Part shown: positions 45,347 to 56,320 of the stretch, one piece after another | How the letters are laid out: every line of letters starts with the position of its first letter | How positions within the stretch are numbered: position 1 is the stretch's first letter | NCBI GenBank assembly: GCA_025331125.1 | Contig: JAOALB010000065.1 | Span: 202,984-266,983 of the forward strand | DNA length: 64,000 nucleotides | Origin: Mycogone perniciosa | Taxonomy: Eukaryota > Ascomycota > Sordariomycetes > Hypocreales > Hypocreaceae | Direction of reading: 5' to 3' | Translations under genes and position numbers: made by a program | The notes under the pieces: model-generated | Databases searched by the model: none | What the model was told of the DNA's origin: nothing | The model's input: the letters and a program-made list of their open reading frames with translations, nothing else

Positions 45347-45366
45347 TACTCCGTACATACGGAGTA
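45347..45366. repeat. Short inverted repeat TACTCCGTA-n2-TACGGAGTA
   Basis: A nearly perfect hairpin made of two opposed copies of the dispersed motif with a two-base spacer, in gene-poor DNA. Confidence 0.9.
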
Positions 45367-48305
45367 ATCCACATCCAACCACGTTGGTGGAAATTGGCCC
45401 TCGGCAACTATTTCTAGCCGGTAAACCATGGTTTCCAGCGGGCAAGGGGAAATCCACCACCGACCAGGGCCTCCCAGAAATGGTGCGTGTTTGTTAACAT
45501 ACTCGTAGAGTTTCAACCTGTTTGGTAAGGCCGGCTGCTGCAAGCGAACCCTCATTTATCCGAACCAGCGGTAAATTAACATCTACTATGTAGGAGCCAC
45601 GATTAGTGGTAGAATTCCGTTGTTCGGAACACCACTCGGTCCAACTGCAAATATCATTTGTGCGCTCGCGCTTGGCACCGTTGGAGATCGGTCCTTTCTA
45701 TTTTTGACTTTCTTCATCCAGAGGCCCGCTGATCTCTGTTATTGGTTCACTCAACTTCGCTCAATCGGTGACCGTTTTTGTGCTACTCTAGACATTGAAA
45801 GTCCACAACGTTGGGTTGGTTGGAAAGAAATTGGATGTGGGTACTTCCGTATTCTCTCCGATGTTGCTGTTTTGGTCCGTCTCTGTCCACTGTGGCGTCT
45901 GATGGCTCCATTGGCACGTTTCACGCTGGTGCATCTTCTGATGGGGGCCATAGCCTACCTAGAGTTTACGATTATGTGCTTACGACACCTTCTGGGTCGT
46001 CGGTTACCAAGTTGACGGATCATGGTTCGGTTGGTTCCAGCGGATTAGCCGATGGCCCTTACTCGTACACGTCATGCCAAACCCTCGGTTGAATGAAGAC
46101 CATGGGATCTTGATAGAAAACAAACCTCACGAAAGATGAAAGTGGCCTTGGCATGTTTACGCCACCGCCCAGAATGATGGAAAAGTCTTACAAGTAGTAG
46201 GGAGCCATTGGGCGGCCTCGTCGATTAACGAGTCCAACATGCCACAGTTTGGAAGCCTGGCTTCAATAATGGATGACACTTCCTGAGTTCTCAATACCTG
46301 TCGTGGACCTGCTTCAACCCTGATGGCGAATACGGCAAGGAATGGAAAGCAGATCATAGGCGAACTCAAGACTAGCTACACGAGCTTTGTCTTTCTACAT
46401 TATCTTACAGATACTTATATAAGACAATTTTTGAGTGTCTACTGGAGAAGTCAATTACGAGTATGGAGGCTAGTGAAGAGTTCAAATCAGGCATCAAGGT
46501 TGTTACCATTGGCAAGAGCGGGTGTATGACTTCGTTTTACATACTCCGCGGATACTTCGTACTCGATCGCAATGTCATTTACCAGGCTCCGGGTTCGATC
46601 GTGATTACGAATCCCAGAAGTCGGCGAGACGCAGTACCATGTATGGCATTTGGGGGGGGGGTTAGCAACGACTCGTAACCACCAAGAGCTGACGAAGCAA
46701 ATTGGCGAGGTGATATCGAGAATCACACGCGATCTCAAGGCCCTGGTTCTGTTGCTAATCTCAAATCCAGTGAGCGCCAAGACACGGGACAACAACATGG
46801 GCATGCAGCCTTCTGCGGTCAAAACCCATAATCGGGTGGGCGTGCAGAGAGGGAGGCGTGAACGCCAGCAGGCTGCAGACGATGGAGTCAATCATGCAGC
46901 ATGCAGTTGAGAGGAACTTGGTGGCGTTGGTCAGGTTAGGATATCTTCTAGAATGGAAATGCGACACGGAACCACGACTACACCGTACTCGTTACTCATC
47001 CAACGTCGACGAGGGAGCATTCGGTACCAACAAATGCCGCTTTGTGTTTGGATGAGCTGGTTCTTGATGTCATATGCATGCAAACTCGCACAGATGGAAC
47101 CACTTCGCTGGGATTTCTTGGTCAATGCCACGCCATCTGGTTACAAAGGTCCAAGAAACAAAACCGGTTTTCTCGGACATGTGGTGAGTGGAGTCAAATG
47201 TGCCTCATCGGTTCCCAACTTGGCGAACTCTTACACCCCGGCTTCACCACCTACATACTCGTATGCGGACATTCTTCACGGTCTTCCTAAAATCCTGGGG
47301 TGGCAGGGCTGTCATGCTCGCTAAGGCTGATAAACCGACGAGAGTCTTCCCGAAAAGCGACGGTCACATTACAACCCTTGTTTATCACAAATCATCGGGT
47401 AGTTGTAGTGGTTCCTGGGGCTGAATGTTCCGGGCCTCCCATGCTACGACTACAACGGTTCTTGCGCACACGCCCAATGGATGGATGGATCCCGATTCTT
47501 GTTACGGCGTACCTTGCATTTGGCGTATGCAGTGACAAGATACGGGATGGAAGCCCATTGGATGTTGGGAGGCGATGCGAGATGCAGGTACGAGGAGCCT
47601 CAGCTTTTTGTAAGCAACTGGGTGTGCCATGTCAAAACGAAAGAGCGGGTGGCTGGGTCAAAAAATTACTGACGTTTTTGTGACTACAGGAAAATCTGAA
47701 GGGAGAAACAGGCTTCTTTCTTCCTTGGGAAATAGTCGACCAACACGGCCGAGACACTCGACTGATCTCCGACATTCGTACGAAACATCACAGTACTCGT
47801 ACACTATATCAGGAGCTAGAACTCCTTCGATACGAGTCAACACAACCAGGGGTTCGGTAACTTCTGGATTGTGACGCCGGACAATCTTCACACGCGGTAA
47901 CATCGCCGAGAAGAACACCAATCTATTCCGTACTCCGTACTTCGTATGAAGAGGGTAAAAAAACCACGCGGCGTGGCGCTTTTTTGCCCCGGAGAAGCCA
48001 AGACAATAGTCCTCCTACGTACAACGCCGGAGCCTTCTTTCCATGTGTTGCGACGCACTCCAGACCAGGAAGAAAAGGTGTGAATTCAATCTAAATTCCC
48101 ATAAGTTCCCTCTATTGGAGGTTAGGGCTAGGGAGGCTGAGCAATGCAGAGGCCAGTTCGTTGAGGCTTTTGGATGACATTGTTAGTTCCTTGACACGCT
48201 CACTAGCCCGAGGGGCCCGAAACTTGTTGGGTCGCATCCGATGGAGAGAGATTTTATTCTAGAAGTTTTCCAGTACTAGTAACCCTGGTGGTGGAAGCAG
48301 TAGAT

Positions 48306-48321
48306 GGTTGGTTGGTTGGTT
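48306..48321. repeat. (GGTT)4 microsatellite
   Basis: Four GGTT units in a row within the gene-poor stretch. Confidence 0.9.
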
Positions 48322-49371
48322 ACACGAGAACGTCGCATCGCAGCTCAGCTTATCGTACTCCGTATCTCTTGTTGATGTTGGATCTGTGATGGGAAAGGGA
48401 AATATTGCCTATGCTTGGCGCTGCAGCTCTTGCATGGCCGGTGATGCAGTATCGACGCAAGCGAAATAACGGGTATCACGCACAGATTTCTCTGTTCACT
48501 CATTCCACAGTCCCATTTTTGTACGGAGTAGAGTGGGCTATGACAAGAGACTTGTTCGTGAAAGTTCGCCCTCAAACATGACGCTATAGTATAGGGTAGG
48601 CTTTTTGTTAGTGCGCGTAGCAAAATTGTAGCAATGCACTAACATAATGGCTGCCATCAAATCCACGCGACCTCGGCACAACTACCTTCACGATGAAAGG
48701 CAATGCAATCGATCGTGGGGTTATAGTAGCCGTACTACTGAACCTACTCCGATTCTCCCAATGGAGTTGATACATAGGGAGCAAGGTATATAGTTACCGA
48801 TGAAGTTGAAGCGAGCTGCACCCGCCCCCACAAACCAACATAAAAACAGCAAAATGAATGACTGTTGCTCTGCGGTGGTCAGTTGTTTACAATTTATAAT
48901 ATTTAGGAATTAATTACTCCAATTCCCTAGGTGTAGAAAACCTCATATATATCTGTGCCTTGACTTCCCTGAATAGAAATAGGTACTGTTTCTTAGGTGT
49001 TGATCTCATAACGTAGCGTGACCTGCGGGCTTTAACAAGGAAACAGAAAACTATTCGCAAGTGAGCTCAACGAGCTTCGAATTCTGGTTCATTTCGTATT
49101 GTTCAAATACCGAATGAAAGGCAATTATGACCTGGCGGGTTACGAGATAAAAAGTATTTGGGACGTGGTGAATCTGGGGAGATGACTGGGTTTTTTTTTA
49201 ACCCCGCCTTCATCAAGATCATCTTGAGCTCAACACCAAACCTCACGGCGAAATACTCATCAACATCAAATCCAAGCAACATATCGACCACAACATCTAC
49301 CGGATTGAACAAGGACCTACAAACTATATTCTTATTGGACTACGGATCTTAATTCATCTTCCCCCTTCAAC

Positions 49372-50321
49372 ATGACTTCACTGAAATCGACCTGGGAAGT
49401 TCGGGTTGGCACTGGTGATCCTCCTGCTACCATTCGCGTACGGAACCTGCAAGCTTCCATTCAAGGGCCCGGAGATGCCTGGGGCAGACCAGGAAAACCT
49501 CAACCTATTTCGATATCCGCATCCGTCACACTTAACAAGGCGTTTGGCTCCTCATCCTCTACGGACACAGTGGGCGCCGACACCGTTCATTATGGTCTGC
49601 TCAGCAAGGCCATTCTTTCAACCCTAAATGACTATACCTCTGGCCGGCACTCACCAACACTGGATATGCTCCTTTATGCTATCTGGCGGGATCTTACTGG
49701 CCTTGACGTAGATAGTTATCCGATGAGGCCCCTGGAGAGAGAACCCTTTTTGAACATATTAGCTGTCCGTTCCCTTGAGATCTCGGTCCATCTCCCTAAG
49801 GCCTCGCTTTTGGGGAATGGTGTAAGCCTTACCAAAGCGTCCCTGTTTCAACACGACGCGAACAAGCCAACAGAGTGGATTCGCAGTCATTCGCTGAAGA
49901 TCCACGACCTGCGAGTGCCGACTCTGATTGGCGTTAATGATAACGAGAGGCTCGCAAAACAGGTCGTCGTCGCCAGCATCGAAGTCGACAAATACGAGAA
50001 TGCCGATGACCGTTATCACAAGATCGAAGAAGTGGCCGTCAAGGTGAGAGAGCGAGAGAGAATAACAGCATTTTTGACGCACCCACTAACTAAACCACAC
50101 AGGCCATGTCGGAATCATCGTTTGAGACACTCGAGGCGTTGGCAAATCACATGGCAGTCTTGATTGCCAAATTTTTGAAAGCAAACTGTCTTGCCCCAGA
50201 AGACGAATTCGGATGGAAACTGAAGATTGTCTTGGAGAAGCCGATCGCGGTCACTTTGGCAGATGCAGTTTGCGTCGAACTAAGCGCAAACACAAACGAC
50301 TTGCTGGATGCTGCTGTCTAA
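49372..50321 (+). CDS. Tandem dihydroneopterin aldolase (FolB) domain protein
   Basis: Two exons: 49372-50043 and 50103-50321; joined 296 aa. Two FolB-type domains follow each other. The first (about residues 8-160) has IRVRNLQASIQGPGDAWGRP, QPISISASVTL and VHYGLLSKAIL. The second (about 165-290) has LKIHDLRVPTLIGVNDNERL, RYHKIEEVAVKAM, TLEALANHMAVLIA and VLEKPIAVTLADAVCVEL. The second keeps the expected catalytic Glu (NERLAKQ) and a Lys in the LEKPIA motif. The first has Gly/Arg where that Glu should be and may be structural. Dihydroneopterin aldolase makes hydroxymethyl-dihydropterin in folate synthesis. In fungi two such domains normally head the trifunctional Fol1. This protein has no pyrophosphokinase or dihydropteroate synthase part, so it is either a separate paralogue or a related pterin enzyme. 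The 59-nt intron has GTGAGA and CACAG borders. Confidence 0.82.
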
Positions 50322-50605
50322 TCTAATGAATGGATAAAATATGTACGGAGTATTGATACAGATGAAGATGAAGATAGCAACCCAAAATAGAACGCCCCGC
50401 CTAACGGTCTATCGTTGTGTGTACAAGTAAAATAACAACCCAAAAAACAGAAACCCATCTAACAGTCTATGTATCATGATGATCTTGCCTACAATCTATA
50501 TTCGAAATGCGCCGCTTATGGAGACAGTAAACGAATGATATCTATAGCCGACCCAGTCCCTCCCAGAGAAAGCAAACGAGAAAACAAAACAAAACACCTT
50601 GCTGT

Positions 50606-51339
50606 TTACAAATCCGCCCTGTTACACTGTGGCACGTCGCCATTGGTGATATCGCGAATGAACTCGGGATCCGGGTCGAAGAGCATAACGTGGAAGTGCT
50701 CCACGGCATGAATCGACTTCAGAGCCGCCCAGTTTTTGAACCACATCACCTTTTTTTCCCCCGTGTCAGAGCTATTAGTCCTCAGTTGCATGAGTAGGGG
50801 AGTCTTACCTTGTCCGTTGAAATTCGTGAGCGAAACGTGCTGGTCATGAAATCATCAATCTCTTTCCTTGCCGTATCCGTCAGATCGCCAGTTGTAGGAT
50901 CCGCCTTTAACTCAAACTTTGTCCAGACAACCAGGTGAACAATCCGCGGGTCCAACCCATAAGGCCAATCGTTGTAGAGAATCTTGATATCATCCTCGTA
51001 CTGGAACGGGGCGCCCCGCGGCACGACGGGTGACTTCCAGCGCAAGCGCTCGTTCAGCACGAAATTGGCGATGCTGCCGTGAAGTTTGCCGAGTCGGTAC
51101 GTGAAAGCCTTGTAGCGGCGCAGCTCCGAGGGGATTCGCTGGAAGCGCTCCAAGCGGTTGGTTCTGATTAGGTCGCAGACCTCATCCCAGGTTTGGTTAC
51201 GATATTCGGAGTCGGGGGTTGAGACGACACGGAGGTCTTTGGCGCTGAGGCCGATGAGGAATTGGGGACACTCGGGGGTCCGTTCTTTTTCGGGGACGTT
51301 GACGTGCCAGAAGGGAATGGTGACGTCGATGGATCCCAT
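50606..51339 (-). CDS. N-acetylglucosamine-induced protein 1 family (DUF3605)
   Basis: Two exons on the minus strand: 50809-51339 and 50606-50749; joined 224 aa from MGSIDVTIPFWHVNVP. An in-frame non-ATG extension upstream was not used. Conserved pieces are LSAKDLRVVSTPDSEYRNQT, RFQRIPSELRRYKAFTYRL, and YEDDIKILYNDWPYGLDPRI. HLVVWTKFELK and FKNWAALKSIHAVEHFHVML follow. These match the fungal DUF3605 family, one yeast member of which was described as induced by N-acetylglucosamine. The biochemical function is unknown and no catalytic motif is evident. No signal peptide or membrane helix, so probably cytosolic. Its stop codon lies 284 bp from that of the convergent dihydroneopterin-aldolase-like gene. 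The intron (59 nt) has GTAAGA and a run of A before AG. Confidence 0.85.
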
Positions 51340-54103
51340 TTCTGAGAGAAGCAAGGCCGATTTGGTGGGACAGAGAGTTGTGGTTGTGGGAAATCAGCGA
51401 TATACGGCGTACAAGGTAACGATGAATGTCGTTCGTATGAGTGCCGGTCCGAGCAGCTGAGGTTAGCACTAGCCCAAAAGCAGAGCCGATATTTACAGGA
51501 TGCACAAATAATAGGTATTGTCACAACGAAACAAGAAGCACTCAGCGAAGTCAAAGAGAGTGAAGGATAGGGCAGCCGGTGGTGGTGAGGATGGAAGAGA
51601 CAACCAAGAGCTGAAACATTCAGCAGATGGAGGTCTCAGTTAAGCGCTGGAAGATTCTCATGCACTGAGGTGACTCCACCAGAATCCCCGATTGGAAGCT
51701 CCGAAAGTTCTACAGCGGACGCTACGAAAGAGTCAAGCACGCTATCTATCAAAGCATATCGCCAAAAAGGTTGATATGCTGAGTGCGACTACGGAGTGTT
51801 AGACGAGGGAAACCTCAGAGTCTGATACTGTCATGACTGGGCAGATGCAACGTTGTGGTCAAGACTCGAAGCACGGACCATTCAAGAGCCGGCGTGGCGA
51901 CACGAGCGTAATAATTGGCTGGCAATCAGTGATCAATTCGGCCGTTTAGGCGACTGAAGTCAGCATATCTTAGCAGACAGCACGATTTCGGGCGTTGGTT
52001 TCTCCGATGGTGCAGACCAGAGATGTAACGATAAGGATTAAGTGAGTCATGCAACTCAGCGATGTGTGCAAATGGGGAAATGCTTGGCCACTGGATGCTG
52101 AGCGGAGGGGAAGCGTGGTTGATTTATAGCACGGAGTACTTCGTATGTAATACTACTCGTAATCTGTGCTCGTGCTCTGTAATTCTGGTTCATCTATGCC
52201 GATCCCCTTGTCAGGAGAATTGGCTGTGGAGTACGGAGTACGAAGTACTCCGTAATATTAATGATTCGCAACATCTAGAGGCTTAGCAAACGAGCGAAAT
52301 TGGACATCATTTCTTCCAGTGGATCGAGAGTCATGTTCATTGAAGGCCATTGATCACAAGAGGCATCTCAGCATTACTACTCTATACTAAAATTATGTAC
52401 TCGTGCGGAGTATGAGTAAGTAAGAAATGCAAGAACCCAGCAAGGCCAACCAATGCTCATCCCCACGTGTCCCGCCTGTTCGTGTTTGCAGCCTGAACGA
52501 CTCTGGACATGAACGCCCCGAACGGTAACCAACATGCCACTCTTGCACAATATATGAGGCAATTGATGGATGATGGATTGTTGTAACGGCTGCAGAGACG
52601 CAACCTTGATTAATATGGCATCGGGGCGATACTGACAATGAAGATGATACTCGCGCGCCAACAATGTCACATGAGAATTGCGTATGATAAATCAAGCACC
52701 AGGCACACAAGAAACCCGTCACCCCAACAAAAAAATGATATCATACCGGCTTCATTGACGTCGGGCACCGACGCCTTTGAGCGTTATTTATCAACCCAAT
52801 GGCAACACCTCGGTTTCCCCCTATCCCTGCGAGAATAACACTCATAATACTTCCCAAAAACAGAATCTTTGAGAGCTGAAATACATCTGTCGAGCTTTCG
52901 GTGTCGTAGTACTCGTAAACGGCCCGTATGTGTGCATGTGCGCTACGGGAAGAGTCGCTAGCACGTTCGATATCCCGCACGTCAAGGTCTAGTCCATCCC
53001 CCTTGCATCGGATCGAATCGCCATAAGGCGCGGCTGAAAGCTGCTGAGAAAACTTTTCCTGTCCGCTTCTCTGTCACCACACTCATTTATTCCTACTCGT
53101 ATCTTCGGAGGTGCCTAGAGCTAAGGCCCAGATCGTAGATAGAGGGGTAGTATTGGGTTCCATGGCAAAGCCGGAAATACTACTGTACACATACGAGTGG
53201 TAGGTATTAGGGTAGCCACCAAGAGCACAACTTTAGCGCTTTGTTGAATAAAAAATAGTGGCGGGGTATGCAGACTCCTTAAGGGGCCTCCTTGCGGATT
53301 GATACTACTAGATACGAGTACTAGATATAAGATACTATCTTCTTTACTAGCTCTTTCGAGTAGAGCAAATAGGCCTTTCTTTTCGCTGTTGACGAGGCGA
53401 AAGGAAGTACGAGTATTGAGAGCACGGCTGTTCCATTAGGCTCCCATGATTGGCTGCCAGGGCCCGTAGCCTCGAGATATCGCCGGGGATAGCAGGCGGC
53501 CAGCTTTGCCATGCCTCCGCTGGGCCGGTGCGAAATGTTGGTGGGGAGTTTGGGATTGCTTAGGGAATTAAACGTTGGTGAGAAACATGGGATCCAGAAA
53601 TTACGGTCAAGTTGCCGCAATAGTCGGAGTCGTAACCAAAGAGATCATCTCCTATAGACACTAATAAAGGGGGGCGCCCCATCGCTCTGGCGGCCTAAAA
53701 CTGCTTCTTTTTATTCTCCAGTATCGTCCCAGAGCTCTCTACTCTTCGTTCTCTGTCTCTGACCTTCTCGAAGCTTAATCCATATCTGGCTTCAAAGGCA
53801 ATTGGATCTGTATGTGAGCCCAAACGGCCCCTGACGTCAAGCCTAAAGCACCATTAACCACTCACTATCATTAGGTGATCTACTGCTAGGGGAAAGCTCA
53901 ATCAATCCACCCCGCCGCCCCGCCTTAATACCTAACTGCTACATCTACCTCTGCTTCCCCCTCCTTCGACATCCTCGATCGACAGCTTCTCCAGCTTCTT
54001 CCTCGAACACGAATTCCCTCGCAGTACGTCAGGAACGAAGTTCTCGAACGTGCACGAGTTCTCCATCTCTCTCCCAAACCCAAAGACACATACGACCGTC
54101 AAA
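51340..54103. other. Intergenic, upstream regions of two genes
   Basis: Divergent promoter space between the DUF3605 gene and UGP; no gene supported. TACTCCGTAC-type motifs lie at about 52133-52157, 52229-52256 (a hairpin) and near 52398, 52907 and 53310. CT-rich DNA at 53700-54050 probably holds the UGP leader. A possible leader intron runs from about 53810 (GTATGT) to 53874 (TTAG). Confidence 0.5.
52229..52256. repeat. Inverted repeat of the dispersed motif
   Basis: Two opposed copies, TACGGAGTAC and GTACTCCGTA, separated by a few bases, able to form a hairpin; intergenic. Confidence 0.85.
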
Positions 54104-56320
54104 ATGGCAGGTGTTAGAAGCGCTCTGCCGTCCCACCTCAAGCCGAACACCGATGACCGCGGGTTCGAGCAGCGTCACCATGGCAAGACTCGCAGCCACA
54201 TGGCAAGTAACACACTCTTTCTTTACTCTTACTCGTGACAGAGAATTACGGCATCTCTCATCCAATGGATGCTAGTTTGCGTTGTAATATGAGCTCTCTT
54301 CCACCTATTTCCCACCTGTCACCACCTAGTGGTGATGCACCAGCTCTTGGGTTGGAGCCACGAAAGGTCTCGAACCCGGCTGGTCATACCCCTTGTGGCT
54401 GTGCGCACATATTGCCATGTCTATATGCCCTACGCCAGCAAGGCAAGGTAAATCGACCGACCACAAGCAAGTCAAGTGCCTTGAGAACCGGGTGGCGGCC
54501 TGTTCATCCGCAGCCAAGTCACAGTCAACATGACCTGAACTTGCCAAGGCTCGAGCTTGGCAGCTACCTGCGAGTCAGCCGCTTGACTCCTCGTAGTATA
54601 TCACCAAACATCTCCCACTGTCCTTTTGCCCCCTCGCATGGTTTGCATGATCGAACCATTAGTTCATTCCGTCCGAACAACACGATGCCTCACACAACAT
54701 CTCCCCGTGAACGCCAGCTAACAATAGACACTCAGGCCTTCGAGAACACCTCTACCAATGTAGCTGCTGCTCAGATGCGAAATGCCTTGACCAACCTGGC
54801 CGAGACCGTCGAGGACCCCAAGCAGAAGAAGGTACGTTGGCGGTAGCGGTAAACCTGTAAAGTCGTCACGCAGATCTCTAATCTGGTTCATGTTCAGCTG
54901 TTTGAAACCGAGATGGATAACTTCTTTGCCCTCTTCCGACGCTACCTCAACGACAAGGCAAAGGGAAATGCTGTGTAAGTTTGCGCATGCAGAAATAATT
55001 GTTGTGTTGGGATGCTGATGCTTCGGCAGCGACTGGGACCGCATTGCCCCTCCCGCCCAGGGGCAGGTTGTCGACTACGAAGATCTCGCCAACACGGAAT
55101 CCGTTCAGTTCCTGAGCAAACTTGCCGTTCTCAAGCTCAACGGTGGTCTGGGAACCTCCATGGGTTGTGTTGGACCCAAGTCAGTTATTGAGGTCCGTGA
55201 CGGCATGTCATTTCTCGACTTGTCTGTGCGACAGATCGAGTATCTTAACCGCACCTACAACGTCAACGTCCCCTTCCTCCTCATGAACTCGTTCAACACC
55301 AACGACGACACCGCTGCCATTATCAAGAAGTACGAGGGTCACAACGTGGACATCCTGACCTTCAACCAATCTCGATACCCCCGAATTTACAAGGACTCAC
55401 TACTGCCTGTCCCCAAGTCATTCGACTCGTCTATCACCGAGTGGTACCCCCCTGGACATGGTGACGTTTTCGAGTCTCTCTACAACTCTGGTATCCTTGA
55501 GAAGCTTCTGGAGCGGGGTATTGAGATCATCTTCCTGTCCAATGTGGATAACCTGGGTGCCGTCGTCGACCTTCGGATTCTACAGCACATGGTCGAGACC
55601 AAGGCCGAGTATATCATGGAGTTGACCAACAAGACCAAGGCCGACGTCAAGGGTGGTACTATTATCGACTATGAGGGATCTGTCCGCCTGCTGGAAATTG
55701 CCCAGGTGCCCAAGGAGCACGTTAATGAGTTCAAGTCGATCAAGAAGTTCAAGTACTTCAACACCAACAACATCTGGCTCAACCTCAAGGCCATCAAGCG
55801 AGTGGTAGAGAACAACGAGCTGGCGATGGAGATTATCCCCAACGGCAAGACGATCCCCGGCGACAAGAAGGGTGAGTCAGATATTTCTATCCTTCAGCTC
55901 GAGACGGCTGTTGGTGCTGCTATCCGACACTTCAACAACGCCCATGGTGTCAATGTCCCGCGTCGGCGATTCTTGCCCGTCAAGACTTGCTCTGATCTGA
56001 TGTTGGTCAAGTCTGACTTGTACACGCTGAAGCACGGCCAGCTCCAGATGAGCGCGGCTCGATTCGGTGATGCCCCGCTGATCAAGCTGGGAAGCGATTT
56101 CAAGAAGGTCTCTGACTTCCAGAAGCGCATTCCCTCGATCCCTAAGGTCCTGGAGCTTGATCACTTGACCATCACTGGTGCAGTGAATCTGGGCCGCGGA
56201 GTTACTCTGAAGGGAACTGTCATTATTGTGGCAACAGAGGGAAGCACAATCGACATTCCTCCTGGATCGATTCTGGAGAACGTGGTGGTACAGGGCAGCT
56301 TGCGTCTGCTGGAGCATTAA
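54104..56320 (+). CDS. UGP1: UTP-glucose-1-phosphate uridylyltransferase
   Basis: Four exons: 54104-54202, 54736-54831, 54898-54974, 55030-56320; joined 520 aa, the normal length for fungal UGPase. The nucleotide-binding loop is LNGGLGTSMGCVGPKS (from Leu127). Other signatures are FLLMNSFNTNDDT, FNQSRYPRI, WYPPGHGDVFESL, FLSNVDNLGAVVDL and VKGGTIIDYEG. A C-terminal left-handed beta-helix (TITGAVNLGRGVTLKG, ending GSLRLLEH) mediates oligomerisation. The enzyme makes UDP-glucose from UTP and glucose-1-phosphate in the cytosol, supplying beta-glucan, glycogen, trehalose and protein glycosylation. The N-terminus MAGVRSALPSHLKPN and the junction SHM-AFENTSTNVA match the family only if the first intron (54203-54735, 533 nt) starts with GC (GCAAGT). 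The other introns are GT-AG and short. Mostly one long last exon with strong codon bias for C at third positions, as expected of a highly expressed gene. Confidence 0.96.
54203..54735 (+). other. Long GC-AG first intron of UGP
   Basis: The exon ends CACATG, the intron opens GCAAGTAACA and closes CTCAG before GCCTTCGAG. The alternative GT two bases further (GTAACA) would break the frame into AFENTS. At 533 nt it is several times longer than other introns here and holds an open frame continuous with exon 2, which a gene finder could mistake for coding sequence. Confidence 0.75.

Larger units (their letters stand above)
40711..49371. other. Gene-poor 8.7-kb stretch
   Basis: No gene I can support on either strand. 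The first 1 kb is the upstream region of the GPCR gene. Beyond it there are many short overlapping frames and frequent TACTCCGTAC-type motifs (41590-41612, about 42652, 43521-43530, about 44156-44178, 45347-45366, about 46554, 47928-47946, 48356, 48521-48530). There is also a (GGTT)4 run at 48306-48321 and an AT-rich block at about 48880-48960. A 131-aa frame at 45620-46015 and an overlapping one to 46092 look slightly more protein-like and may be a gene relic. No long repeats or transposase motifs were recognised. Confidence 0.5.

Noticed and set aside
54340..54400. tRNA-like T-arm sequence on the minus strand (GGTTCGAGACC)
   Set aside because: The flanking bases do not form a T stem and no acceptor or anticodon arm can be drawn.
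54235..54735. Open frame running into UGP exon 2, suggesting a later start
   Set aside because: The conserved UGP N-terminus is encoded at 54104-54202, and the open frame between is best explained as intron.
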